Shown here: positions 23,665-36,800 of the stretch, piece after piece
Numbering within the stretch: the first letter of the stretch is position 1
Layout of the letters: each line of letters begins with the position of its first letter
DNA from: Tanytarsus gracilentus
Taxonomy: Eukaryota; Arthropoda; Insecta; Diptera; Chironomidae
Length of the DNA stretch: 64,000 nucleotides
Direction: 5' to 3'
NCBI GenBank assembly: GCA_038502055.1
Contig: JAXRKN010000036.1
Location: forward strand, 4,340,001 to 4,404,000
Program-made: the position numbers and the translations under genes
Notes under the pieces: generated by a model
Told to the model about the DNA's origin: nothing
The model's database searches: none
What the model saw: the letters and a program-made list of their open reading frames with translations, nothing else

Positions 23665-26600
23665 TGAAACATTTTTTTAATTTCTATCTATTAAAATTTA
23701 GAAGAAATATGATTAAATTATAATTAAACAGTCGAGTTGTTTGCCCCCTATTAATTTTTGAATCCATGAGAAATAAAATCGATAAACGGTTTGGCATTAC
23801 ACAAATGAAACACCGACTGTTGCTATATGTATTCAGTATCTTTTTCACGATGTATACACAAATAAAACGAGAAGGCAAAAAAAGGTTCTCTTTTAATGTT
23901 TATGTCAGGAATTTGAAGCGACGATATGAGCGGAGTCCCCTCGTCTAATGAAAATCTGATCTAGCAGAAAAAATAGATGAAATTTTTAAGAACATCCAAG
24001 AACTCTTTTTACATGAAATTCACTGCTAATGTTGGAGTGAGAAAGAGAGAGGGGAAAACATTATTTTCGAGCCAATGAATATTAAATAAGGAGCAAGTTT
24101 AAACTCTCGACTATGCTTCACTACTTTCCTCTCATCAGTAATATCACAGATTAAAGCACATACTCGCTTTGCTTGCTGCTCTGCATTAAATTTTAATGTC
24201 TGAATATTTTCAGAGACGTTATATGTGCAAGATGTGATGACTTTGCGGAATTTATGGGAGTGAAATTTTACAGCACAAATTTGTCCCCAACTTGGCACTC
24301 TCCTAAAAAATTCTTACAGTCTTGATAATTAAAAAAACTCTACTGGTTAAATATGTAATAAATTATTAGTCAGTTATGTGGATAGTGACATTATGTGCAT
24401 GTCCTAGTGTGTGTATGTAAAATTACATTGAAGAATTCAATTTAGCATGTGAATTATGACACTAGATAGAAAAATTTAATTTCTCGGGAAAATTAAAGAA
24501 ATCTCCAGCACTCGATGCCAGAGCATGTAGACATGTTTTAATAATTACATCTCTCGACTCTTTCAAACAGTTTCATTTCAAGCCACCACAGCAAAGGAGT
24601 AGCAGGAAAAGTTTTAATTACAAAGTGAAGCATTTTGTTGTAATATCGGTTGAGAGGAAATTTTTAGGCCGGAAAAATGTTTCATTACAATAAACAAAAG
24701 AGAGTTGGTTGGTTTTGGCTAAAAATGGAAAATGTTCACATCGGAACAATGTTGGTGGTTGAATGTAATTTGACCACATTATAGCGACCGATGACAAAAG
24801 CACATAAAAAGGGTGTTTGCGCTAAAAATAAGCCAAACACGCATTTTTTGCTGTTGCATAAGGGTGTCGTTGAGGTGGAAAATTAATTTTTTCCATCAGA
24901 TTAAACTTCTTAGGGTTTATGAAGGTGGGAGGAGTTGAAGTAAATATTTTGTCAAAGAAAAGTCTTTTCTTAAAGAGAAGCAAAAATTTCAGAATTAAAT
25001 ATTTGAAAATTTAAGTCCTTTTATAACCGCTTTAACTTCATAAATAATTTCTATAAATAATTTAGTTTCCATCACAATACAATTTCTATATCAACTGATC
25101 TCTTCAACTGACCCTTTAACATACGGCAACTTTTTCACATCGATTTGATGAAATATAAATACGATTATGGTCAATATTTTTTCACATGCTTTTTATGGGG
25201 AAAATAACTCCGAGGTCGCAAAATATAGATGGGGATGACTTCAATAATTTATCACAACAAACACGCAATAGCGAGGGACGAAGAGAGCTGAATGCAAAAA
25301 TATTGATTTTGTATTAGTTTTTGAAAGCGATTTTCGACAATTTACGATCCAACGTTGCAATTTTTATTGGTGAGATTAGAGAGAGCGTCAATAAAATTGC
25401 GGAGGGAAGATTATGATAAATATTTTGATTTGCGAAAAATTCTCTTTGTGATTTATGACTTCATTTGGAATTAAATTATAAATGGGCATAAAATATGCAA
25501 AAATATTCCCTTTACACTCCATTAGAGCACACAAACTATTCTGGACACACTTTGCAATATATTTCACAACTTACCCCCAAGGAATTTACATAAAAAGATT
25601 TGCGAGTGTGAATAGCTTCATAAATTTTCTTTTATTATAGCACATTGGAGACAAAAATGAAGTTTCACTAGTTTTTTTCGGTGGTAAAAAACTTCCATCA
25701 GCAATTCCCTTAATACATTAAAATAGGAAGAATTTTAGGGGAGATTAAGAAGCAAGAGATGAAAACTTTGACAGTAAGTGACAAGTTTGTTGATAAGTGA
25801 ATGGAGAAGAATTTTTTGATATTTTTAATAAAATCTTAACTGATTGTGTACGAAAAACATAATAATAACCTTCGGGTTGACTTCATTGCTGATTCAATAA
25901 TAAATTTTACCCGAGCTCCATTTGTTCGACAGTTAAACATAGTAAAAGATTTTATCGTTTCCATTATGTGTGAATGTGCACCATAATTTTCGTCTCCATA
26001 TATTTTTGTGATATCTTAAAAGAGGGGAGACAATTTTCTTTTAATCAGCCATCAAAATGGTCAGACTCTATCTCTGCACTTAATTGAATTCAATGAGGAC
26101 TTTAAATTTTATTTCAGTGATTTTTATCATCCGGATGAATGGGCTTTGTCGCCATCATCATTATCATCTAGAGTGCCAGCTTTAAGTGCTAATAAAAAGG
26201 TTAATGAGTGAAATTTCACTCCTCTTAACTTTAATTACACTAATTATACGAGGCCAATGCCTTTAATGCCTGCACAGCCCTTCTCCTCAAATAAAATCAC
26301 TCTAAAATGGAAAATTGATATAAATTTGTCGAATTGATGGCAATAAATTTCACAGATGTCTTTAATTCTCTGCTAATTTCCATGGAAATTGCTTTAATTG
26401 CTTCAAATTTTTATTGGCGGTCTGTAAATTAATGTTTGGGAAAAACTGCTGCCAAGGGGTGAATTTTTTTTATTTTTTATTTATTTTTGCTGTGTTCTTG
26501 AACCCACAAAACGCATGAAATAAAATATCAAATTTTAAACTTTTTTTATAAAACTCTTAAAGAGACTTAATTGAAATTTATATTTTATAATTTTCCATAA

Positions 26601-27773
26601 CAGCACCTTTGCTCCTTATTTTTTACTGCCCTCCCGGCAGAACGAGTTGAAGCAACAATAAATTTCATTAAAGTACAGAAAAAAAGGATAGCAAAAATAA
26701 CAATTAATTCTGGGGAGGCGCAGCCGTGGCAATGAATTTCAAATTAAAAACTCGACAAGAATTATGATGTTGTTTCTTCAGCCTGCATCTCACTCCGCTT
26801 CAACCCTTTTCAATGGAGGATTTTCTCTTTTGAGATGGAAAAACTTAAAATGCCCTTCGAGGTGTACCGTAAGGATTTTTATGCTCTCATTTCTTGTCAT
26901 TCTGTTGCATGTACAAAAAGTGTTGAAAGCCAAAAATGTGGGGCATGAAAAAAGTTTTTATGGATTGAACCTTCCGCGTAGAGTTGAGGTGAAAGTCTCG
27001 TTAAAAAAGATTTTTAGTGAGGCAGATTTCAAAACTTTTCGCTGAATTTTTATCCGAAGAATTTATTAAATTTTCTTTTGTCCAAAATATGCACGTGGTG
27101 ATGAAAACTTTTTTAGTAACATCCAAAATTTTCAACCTTCATCCGAATGAGAAATTTAATAGCATTTTGGGACCGTACTAAACGGTATATGAGCAGCAAA
27201 ATTCTTTTACCTTCTCTCGAGGGCTCACGAGGGAATTGTTTGGGTATGCGATGAGAACAAAACAAACTTTTTGACTTAGAGTTTTAAATAATTTAACACC
27301 AATAAAAATCTTTCTTAAGAAAATCAAACGCTTTTAGTAAAACGTGAGCTGGCAAGAGCAAAAAGCCTTCCGTCAAAGTTATAATTTATGTTTTCACCTC
27401 TTGGGAGAGACATTGATGAATAAAATTAGGGCAAACAAAGAAAAATTTTCGCTCGGATGGCGCGAGAAAAAGGGGTTGAAAAATTTATTCGAGATTATGT
27501 TTAAATTTCATCGGGTATTAAAAAAAATCCTCTTAAAAAATTTTGAGAGCTTTCATTAAAAATTTCTACACCTTGAAATATTTTCTAAGGGATGAAAAAC
27601 TCTTTAAATGAATTACAAAATATTTAATAAAATATTTCCGAGTTTTCCTCCCCTGCTTTTCGGTATCGCTCTAAACAAATTCGAAAGAAAAACTTTGAAA
27701 AAAAGGCAAGAAAATCCTTTTTAAAAACTTTGTTAAAATCCAATTTACGTGTCTATTGAAAGCACGCGGCACG
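23665..27773. other. Non-coding stretch, nothing recognised
   Basis: AT-rich sequence with scattered chance frames only (for example 26764-27045, which has no homology I can name and no splice context). No repeat, RNA gene or exon was supported. Confidence 0.55.
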
Positions 27774-27791
27774 GCCTGTGAGATTGTGCGT

Positions 27792-29106
27792 CAGGGAAAG
27801 TACAGAATTTCTGGAGAATTTTCTGGAGAATTCTGGACAATTTTCTGGAGAATTCTCCAGAATTTCTGGAGAAACTAACAGAATTTCTGGAGAATTTTTT
27901 TCTGCAGAAATTCTGGAGAATGATTTCTGGAGAAATTTCTCCAGAATTTCTGCAGAACATTTTCTGGAGAAATTCTGGAGAATATTTTTTCTGGAGAATA
28001 TCTGGAGAATTATTTCTGGAGAATTTCTCCAGAATATTTTTCTGCAGAATTTCTGGAGAAGGGTTTCTGGAGAATTTCTCCAGAATATTTTTCTGCAGAA
28101 TTTCTGGAGAATGGTTTCTGGAGAATTTCTCCAGAATATTTTTCTGCAGAATTTCTGGAGAATTTCTCGAGAGTTAAAGGTCGTCAAAAATTCATGAAAA
28201 ATTATTCATCACATTTAAAATTATAACTTAAAAAAATAATCATCAAATAAAAGAGTGTATGTCACAGAGCGTACATATTTTTATGTTTACTTTTGAAGAT
28301 TTTTTCTCTTAATTTTCCACCAAATTATTCATCAATTTTCTGGTCAAATTAAATAGAATAAATTTTCACTTGTAAAACTGTTGATGGTTTCTTTTTGTAA
28401 AAGGGATAAATGAGTGGGAAGAGGTTAAAATTGTTGACGACTTCTTTTTGTAAAAGAGATAAATTTCATATCAAGGGGTGAGAAGCTTGCAGGTATTTTG
28501 CAGGTACTCTCAGGTATTGCAGATACTTTATTCTCTTTGTATACCTTACGTATATTTTCTCTAACCTAATAACTTCAAATTCACGATTTTTGCTTAATTT
28601 TGACAGTATTTTCCGCACATTTTTCCATAGAATTTTTAAGAAAATATATTTTGCCGGCTCGACGACCAAGTCTCTAATTTTTCATAAAAAATTATGTTAT
28701 GAAATTTAAAAAAAAATTCTGAAGAAGAGATTTTATTCTCCAGAATTTCTGGATAAAAAATATTCTGGAGAAATTCTCCAGAAACCATTCTCCAGAAATT
28801 CTGCAGAAAAATATTCTGGAGAAATTCTCCAGAAACCGTTCTCCAGAAATTCTGCAGAAAAATATTCTGGAGAAATTCTCCAGAAATCATTCTCCAGAAA
28901 TTCTCCAGAATTTCTCCAGAAAATGTTCTGCAGAAATTCTGGAGAAAAAAATTCTGGAGAAATTTCTCCAGAAAACATTCTCCAGAATTTCTGCAGAAAA
29001 AAATTCTCCAGAAATTCTGTTAGTTTCTCCAGAAATTCTGGAGAATTCTCCAGAAAATTCTCCAGAATTCTCCAGAAAATTCTCCAGAAATTCTGTACTT
29101 TCCCTG
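27792..29106. mobile_element. Foldback element with TTCTGGAGAA-array arms
   Basis: The left end begins CAGGGAAAGTACAGAATTTC and the right end is its reverse complement, ending at 29106. Each arm, of about 370 bp (27792-28170 and 28735-29106), is built of many variants of TTCTGGAGAA, TTCTCCAGAA and TTCTGCAGAA, so it is palindromic within itself as well as between arms. A unique loop of about 560 bp lies between. A 10-bp direct repeat, GCCTGTGAGA, flanks the whole at 27774-27783 and 29117-29126 and may be a target duplication, although 8 to 10 bases separate it from the matching ends. The long open frames in all phases here are low-complexity artefacts of the array. Confidence 0.8.
28380..28464. 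repeat. Short two-copy tandem duplication in the foldback loop
   Basis: The phrase GTTGATGGTTTCTTTTTGTA with its AAAGGGATAAAT tail at 28380 is repeated at 28433 with three changes, a period of 53 bp. It lies in the unique loop of the foldback element. Confidence 0.7.
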
Positions 29107-29126
29107 GCCTACACCCGCCTGTGAGA

Positions 29127-29696
29127 GATGCCTAAACATAAATAACAGAGATCACGAAAAAGACATTTAGGAGGCGAGGGCATGAAACAAAAGGCGAAGG
29201 TGGAAAAATGATGAAAAATCGTTTGCGTAATATTGTCTCACATTAACGCCACCTCCCCCAGAGACTCGAACATCGACAAAATAAACGAGAGAAAATTACC
29301 AAAACATGCGTGAATGTTCATTTTTATTTATTTTCTTACTCATGTTTGTATTTGGCACTTTGGTAATAGAGGAAAAATCATTTGTGAGTAGATGGAGGGA
29401 AGAAATATTGCCGCAACATTAAATTTATCACATTTCTTTCTGCACACCTTGGACGGCATTTTGTGACATTCCTTAACGTTCAATCCCTATGTAAAACGAC
29501 ATTAAGAATATGTTGAAGAAGAATTTATTGAACTGTCTGCAGGAAAATATCTTATGCTTCATTCGCATAAGTCTCGTTTGATATATTTCGCAATTCAGAT
29601 AATCCTCGGCTTCTTTGAATGAGATTTGACACTCTCGGTGACTTTATGTCATTCTATCTGCTAAAAAAATTTTGATGATGGAATTTATAGAAAAAT
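29127..29696. other. Non-coding stretch, nothing recognised
   Basis: Between the foldback element and the second palindromic MITE I see only AT-rich sequence without supported features. Confidence 0.6.
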
Positions 29697-29872
29697 TTAT
29701 TTAAAAAAGTTTTCAGGTTATTTCGCTTACTTTGATTATCACTTTTTTTGTTAACTTACTTTTAAATTAAAAAAGGACGTTATGAAATTTTACATCACAA
29801 AACTTATAACGTAATTTTTAATTTCAAAAAATAAAGTACCAAAAAAGTGAATCAAAGTAACCGAAAAAAAAA
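29697..29872. repeat. Palindromic MITE, copy 2 of 3
   Basis: Inverted arms TTTCGCTTACTTTGAT (29721 on) and ATCAAAGTAACCG (to about 29863) enclose the same internal sequence as the copies at 3.8 and 36.1 kb, including AAATTAAAAAAG.ACGTTATGAA on the left and its near reverse complement on the right. It shares about 20 bp of left flank (ATTTAAAAAAGTTTT) with copy 3, so the true left end may lie further out than the arm. Confidence 0.75.
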
Positions 29873-32800
29873 TTGTTAAAACAGTTAGAACTTTTCAAAG
29901 AGAAGGAATTTGTTTTAAAAGTAAAAGTTTTCAACTCACCTACAATGTTCATTTCACCCTTAATTCAAGAACCCCAAAAAAATCATTTAAGTTACACAAC
30001 CGAATAAAATCGATCGAGTTCATTTCATTATGAAAAAATATAAAAGTCTTTTGGAGCGAATACTGTTCAAATATTTATTTATCGAAGGGGAAAACTCCTC
30101 GGGGAAATTTATAAATCAACAAATTTTCATTTCGATGATTAGACGAGACTTTTTTTGATTTTCTCTCAATTTACAGTCGCATGTGTTAGAGTTGTTAAGT
30201 ATTTGTAATGCCTCTGAGGAGGATAGAAATAGAGAAGATGTAATTTCACATATGACGATGCGAGTTCAGCGACACAATTTCCTTTTTACATGCGACAACT
30301 TCTATAATGAAAATAGAGGATGGAAAACTAAAATTTTAGATTTATACAAAAATATTTCCATCCCTTGTCTTTGTTACAAAACTCAAAAGAAATGGAATCG
30401 ATATTTCATAAATCAATTCTTGTCTGATAAATCAGTGTTCACTGACGTGCAGACTGATTTTTTTATGTACGCCATTCAAGGAGTGGAAACTGTTAACTTT
30501 AAATTTTATTTGTGAGTCATGATTAATTTTCAAACACCAACAAATTAATCTCACCCACATGACTTTAACAGCACTAATTTCCATTCCACATAAAATGGGT
30601 TTTTCTGCCATAACATCTCAATCTTCTTTAACCATAATCGATAACATTAGGATGTCATTAGCTCATAATCTAAACGATAATACTTCGATAGCGAAAGATT
30701 AAAAGTCAGCAATCGAAGGATTGGGTGTTGAAGGAGAGAAAAACTGTCAGAAGAAGTTTCTCTTTTACTAAAATTGATGATGCTGTCGTGGAGTTGGCGG
30801 TGGTGGGGTTTTGCAAGACTCAAACCGCAACTGTCGCGTTCGATATCGTTTAATCGTTTTTTTTTCTCTAATGAAGTCTGGCGTGGAATAAAACTAAAGT
30901 TGAGGTTAAGGAACGAAGAGCGAAAATATTCACGAAACATCCAAGCGTGGGACATTTAAAACTTTTTCTCGACCCATTTTTCACTTGATAAACATCCAAA
31001 ACGTGAAGGATTGGCATAATATGAAAGGCAAATAAAATTTCTCCGTTTCACACCCATGAGGTTGTTTGAGGAGTAATTTTACACTGAATTGATGTGTAAA
31101 CATCATCACAACTCAATTGTGAGCCGAGAACAGAATTTCATCATTGTGTTTTTTCGCATAAAAGTCTCTTGAACATTTGACGGATGAAAATTAATGAAAC
31201 CGCATGTATACGAAAATATCGATAGAGTTGTTCAACTTTCGCAAGATGATTAACTTCTTAACTCAACCATCGACTTCTTACTTTCTTGAGTTATTTAAAG
31301 CCAAGTTTCGTTGATTAATTTCAATTTCCCTCAACTTGTTAACTGTACAGTTATGTTGTTGGAAGTCAAGGGGTGGAAACTCTTTAAATAAATCTTCTAA
31401 CGAGTTTGTAAACATTTTGTAAAAGTTTCACACATTTTCTCACACTCACCGTCAATGTTTCAACGTCAATGCTGAGATCTCTCCTGATGCCACCCAAGAC
31501 GCTTGTTTGCCTACAGCAAGAAAGCACTTTCTGATAATTAATCATTCAAATGGCAAGAAAAGTAAGAAAGAAAAACTCGAGTTTAGTTTGTCGGGGAGAA
31601 AAACACGATGGCGAGTAAGAAGAAGAAAACCGGATGCGATTCAATTTAAAAATTAAAATTTTACTTCATGTCTGGTTGGAAATCATAAAGGGGAAGAGAA
31701 TTAATTGATTTTATTTTATTAAAATTACCATTTAAGTTAATTTTTCGGATTTTTAAAAATTTAAATATTAAAAATTGTTAACAATCCTTGAAAAGCTTTT
31801 AAAGGGTTTTTTCTGAATATTCCGCACTCTTTCTTTCACTCCATAAAATTCAATTTAATTTGATAAAAACCAGAAAATCTCTCGAAAAAAATTCTCTCGT
31901 TCATCACAACGTTGCTGAAGAAAACAAAGTTGTGAGGAAGTAATTTTCGTAATGGACATATGGCTTTGGATTTAAAAAGTTACCTCACTCACTCGAGTAA
32001 CTTTGTAGCGTATGTGAAGAAATCATAAATTTCGTTAAATTCGGAGGATGAGTCTGGCTGCATAAGACTTTGCTTTCTCTCCCGTCAGATTTATTATCTG
32101 TTATGCTTGGCTTAAGTTTGGATTTTGTCGCTAGATGGGAAAACAAATGACTTGCTTTCGTCCTGACTCTCCTCGCCACCCAACTATTGCACTTTTACCC
32201 ATTGAAAGCTTCTCACGTACTCGACACGAATGTTAACGGAGCAATTTAGAGCATGAGAAAGAAGCGAGACAAAAGAATGCACTTCTGACTCTTTTTTCTC
32301 ATGCAATGGAGTGAAAGAAGAAAAAAGTTTCTAGTTATTTTTACATTCACAATTTGTCCCTCGACTCATTTTTTATTTGGAAAAATTTCTCTTCTTCTTG
32401 TTCAGAAGTTTTTCTTTATATTTTTCTCACTGTCGTTTTATCGAGACATGGACGATTGCAAGAGGTGGAAAAATTTAGACGAAATCATTTATTTTTCATA
32501 TTTTAACCTAATTGAATTTTTGATATAAATTAAATTATCAAAATTATCCCCTCTAAGACCAAAATAAACCCTCTCGCTCTAACAAGACGAATTGCTTCTC
32601 ATAACAATCTATAAACGGATACATCTTCCATCATTATTAATTGCATGCTCTCATCTTCTTCTTATTCGTTTAATTCCACTTGAAATTGAAACAATTCATC
32701 ATCTTAGCAAAATGGTCACTTTATAAAGGATCTCCTTTTCTCATTTATTTATAGAGAAGGGACTTTCTTGCAGAAAAAGAGAGACGAAGAATTAATAAAT

Positions 32801-33727
32801 CTTATGACTGATGTGCATGGCTTGAAGGGATAATTTTGTTTTCCCAATGTCATTTTGTGCTTTTTCACAATGTTGCAGTTTGCTTCTCTCATGAGAAATA
32901 ACATCTCGAGGTGGTTGTTTAAAAAAATAAATGTTTGTTTCAGTTTCTTCTTTTACTGATTTTCCTCATTTTGCATAATGACAAAATTAAGTTCATAAGC
33001 TGCAACTAAAAACTTCGTCGTCATTTGGGAGATGAAAAAGTTAAATAAATTCATTTTTAAAAAGTAAATAAGAAAGTTTTGCAGTCATGAAGTGACGGTG
33101 ATGAGCTAGTCATGGGAAAATTCAAGGGTTAGATTCTCAAAAAATTGCACATTTCTAAAAAATTATATCGAAAACTTTAAATGTGACTTTAAAAATAAAC
33201 AAAATATAATTAAATTTCCTGTGAGTGAAAATCTCGCTCACGTGGAAACAAAAATAATTCAACCAAGACGGAATGACGCCAAAATGGAAAAGTTTTTCAT
33301 TCTACCATAGCGCTCGAATTTTAAATGTTGCACATTTACTCGAAATAACAAAAAAACTTTTCCATTCTTTCTATCACACACAAGCTCATGTATATTTGCA
33401 CTCAATAAACAACCCAACGAAAGAGTAAGAGTGAAGGAAATTGAAAAACGCCACGATGCACAACGAGATTGCGAATGCAAACAAATAAATACTTAATGTC
33501 TCTATTAAATCCATATTAAATTATACTTTTACTTAAAATAATTAACTTTTAATTTTTCTAGTATTTTTCTGATCACTTGAAAAAATATCTAAAAATTGAA
33601 TCATGACACAAAAAATGTTTTACGAAAGCTTTTGTAACGTACAAAATTTTTTCAAACGAAAATTTTCGAAAGTCGATATTTGAATTTTAGGCAACCGTTA
33701 GTAAAAGTTTTTTTCTCTCTCTTACAG
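29873..33727. other. Non-coding stretch, probable teneurin intron or promoter region
   Basis: No supported exon. An open frame of 110 codons at 30183-30515 follows an acceptor-like TTTACAG but has no domain, no good donor and no coding bias, and was left out. If the exon at 11127 belongs to the teneurin, this is intron. Confidence 0.5.
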
Positions 33728-33802
33728 ATGCCAAAATAGATGTTAGTTAATCGAGCAGAAACGCTAGAAAGAAAATTATGTCGACACATAGTGGAACAAT
33801 AG
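33728..33802 (+). promoter_or_regulatory. Two upstream ORFs before the teneurin start
   Basis: The exon opens with ATG CCA AAA TAG (33728-33739), directly followed by a second ATG at 33740 whose 20-codon frame ends at TAG 33802, past the main ATG at 33778 and in another frame. An in-frame TAA lies upstream of 33778, so the main start is well defined. It has A at -3. Overlapping upstream ORFs usually lower initiation at the main start, so translational control is inferred. Confidence 0.55.
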
Positions 33803-36800
33803 GAAGAACAAATCGAGCTTTATCTTTAACAACTTCAGCGAACCAACCGATGAAACGACAACGTTCGGTTGAGTGGCAGCAAGAGAGAAATTACAGTAGC
33901 AGTGAAGAGGAAAACGATAGAATTGGCAATCGAATGAACAGCGGCGATGTGAATCATCGAAAAAATAGTTCAAATCCAAGTCCATCGAGAGACTCCTCAT
34001 CCGTTCTTGCACAGCTCATCGCACAAACGCAACAGCTGTCATCAAGTAAGTTTTGACAACTTTCTTCTCGTTTGGCGGAGTAGAGAAAAAGTTTGACCCG
34101 ATTTTTTTAACTTAACATTAACGACGTGGAAACTTTTATCGTTACGAAATTTAATTGAATTTAGCTTTTTATATGTTTTCCATTTCTCATAAATGTCGCT
34201 TATAAAAATGGTTAATAGATGTCACGAAACATCCACAAAAAATAATGCTCTGATGGTCCTTTCGGTAGCTGTGAGGCATAAGAAATGCATTAAATTTATT
34301 GCCACACACCAATTTTCTATTTTTTACAATCCAAATAAATGGCTGTCATCATTATTTGCTCAACGCAGGGACGGATTGGGATTACACATTGTCATTGGAG
34401 AATTTAATGCAATTTTGTGAAAATATAAAATTTTATGAATTTGCTAAAAATTTATTCATAAAATCTTTTTTGTTGCCCTAACTGACGAACAGTATTTTTT
34501 CTCCCCTTCCTGTTCAATATCGATGTACCAATCCATCCATGCCATTTTTATTGTTAATATGTTTTCCAATAAATCGAATGGACATCCCTATTCCGTTGTG
34601 TGTTCGTGTGTAATTTTTCCTCCTTCGGTATAAAAGTTTTTTTGTTGATCGACATAAGAATAGAATGGCTGTTGGATGTTTTATGATGCACATTCACATC
34701 ATCGACAAATTTATCTACTGCCATTCAATCATGTTCACATAAGATTATGTCGAGTTTGATTTTATTTCTCATCTCTCATCTATAATCGATTATTTTGTCA
34801 TTCTTGAGGATCCTATACAGAAAGCCATTGACACTTCTGTAACAATGATTGAAAAAATTTTACTTATTTTTTTTATTTCAATTTACAGACGCTGAGCGAT
34901 CATATCGTTCTGATTGCGAGACAGATGACGGCATTAGTGTGGCAAATGACGGCGAATTTATGAACGGAAGCAGCTCACAGCAGTTGACAAATCATTCATC
35001 AAAAATGAAAAATCGCTCTCCGCTTGCCATGCGACAATCGTCGCCCTTTCCTAACGAAATGACCAATAGGCGTATGCAATATAACAATGCACAAGAGCGA
35101 CTGAGAAATGGTGAGTGTTATCATTGTGGGTGGTCACATTCACGCTGTGACTTTTAAGCCTTGAAAAAATCTATTTTTTTCTGAAATTTAAATACAAAAA
35201 TCCTTAAATTTTATAAATCACATGACCTTCCATCCCTTATAATGATGTCACCTCGAAAGTTTTTTTACCCAACACAAAAAAAACTTCTTTTGCGGCGAGA
35301 TGAAAACTTTTTCAATTTTCTCTCTCAGCTCTGACCAAAGCAGACACACTCAAGAAAATCTCCTCGCAAAACCGCACAAACTTCTTATCTTATCTCCTTC
35401 GTCACCAACAAACACACAGCTACGTCAGTGATTATAAAGAGTAAAATTTATTATGAGAATTTTGTTTAAATTAAATTGGTGATAATTTATCGTCTTCGCC
35501 AAGTCGAGCGAAACCACGGCACGCGCTTAAGATCGGGCTTGCGACCAGTTGCTTCCAAATGCTTGAGACTTTTATCGGCAATGTAGCCCAAATTTTCTTC
35601 TGAACTCGCGGTGGAAACGCAAGGAGGAATATTTGCGGAAATTTCACTGCTTTTACATGGAAATTTCGCAACATCTTGCTGCTTCTTTACTGGAAATGAT
35701 TTTTCACAATCCATTCTCGTATCGATCACTTTGCACTTCCAACACGTGTAAAAAACAATTCGATACTGAATGAGAATTAGTAATTATCACGAGCTGCGGG
35801 ATTACTAGAATACAAACAAAAAAATGTTTTGTTTTTTTTCTCAAGAAATTCACATGTATGCAAGTGTGCACGACACACTGTAGAAAAAAATTGTACATCT
35901 GATAAAGATCTCGATGACCTCACAAGTAATTTAAAATATTTTAATTGTCTGCGTATGTAATTGGCGTTTATGAAGGGTCAAGAAAAAGGTGGAATTGGTG
36001 CGTGTAAAAAATTAAGAACAAGTCGAGGGAGGTAAACTCAATTTCTTAAAAAAATTATTTAAAAAAGTTTTTAGAAATTGGTTTGCTTTGATCATCACTT
36101 TATTGGTACCTTATTTTTAAATTAAAAAAGTACGTTATGAAAATTTACATACAAAAACATAGTAAGCTTCATAACGTAATTTTAAATTTCAAAAATTTGG
36201 TACCAAAAAAGTGAATCAAAGTAATCAAAAAAAATGTGAGCAGCTTTAATTTTTTAAATTAATTCAATTTTTCCACCCCTTGAAAATTTAAATGACTTTT
36301 AATTGATAAAACTATTCAGAATATTTTCTCTCATAACTTTTCATTAAATATTTATTCGAACACACAAGATGACACTCGAATCAAGTCATGTCCTTTCGAC
36401 TCTTTTGTCTATGTCTGATGAACAAATATAAATTAGGTTTGAGGGGGTTGCTGATGTTTAATCATTTATGCAAGACATTCAATTTGGGTCTTTGAACTTG
36501 TTTACGTCTATAAAAGTTTCTTGGAAGGATTTCAATTGAATTAAATTTAATAAAAGTGCAGAAATGTGAGGAAAAATATTATGTGACATTGCAAAGGGTT
36601 GGAAACTTGTTTCACAAAGTTTAGCATTGTGTTGTTTAAAAATTCAACCCCTGTTGTGAAATCTCTAGCATATATTGGAGAATTTTCCACATTAAAATTC
36701 CAATGCAAATTTCTCAGAGCAGTCTGTATGAGAGCAGGAAGAATTTTGCTTGTATAAAAAGTAAACAAATTTTCTCTTCTCGACTCTTTGAAATGCGACT

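Noticed and set aside
27792..28180. TTCTGGAGAA arrays as clustered heat-shock elements
   Set aside because: Heat-shock elements need nGAAn units in contiguous 5-bp spacing; here TTC and GAA are four bases apart or one apart, so the spacing is wrong.
27753..28197. Open frames of 139 and 144 codons on both strands in the TTCTGGAGAA arrays
   Set aside because: Low-complexity translations of a palindromic repeat, mirrored in the second arm (28636-29135); no domain or start context.
27784..29114. 8-bp hAT-type duplication directly abutting the foldback ends
   Set aside because: The eight bases on the two sides (TTGTGCGT and GCCTACAC) differ; only the more distant 10-bp GCCTGTGAGA repeat matches.
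30183..30515. 110-codon plus-strand frame after an acceptor-like site
   Set aside because: No donor, no recognisable composition, AT-driven codons; looks like chance.
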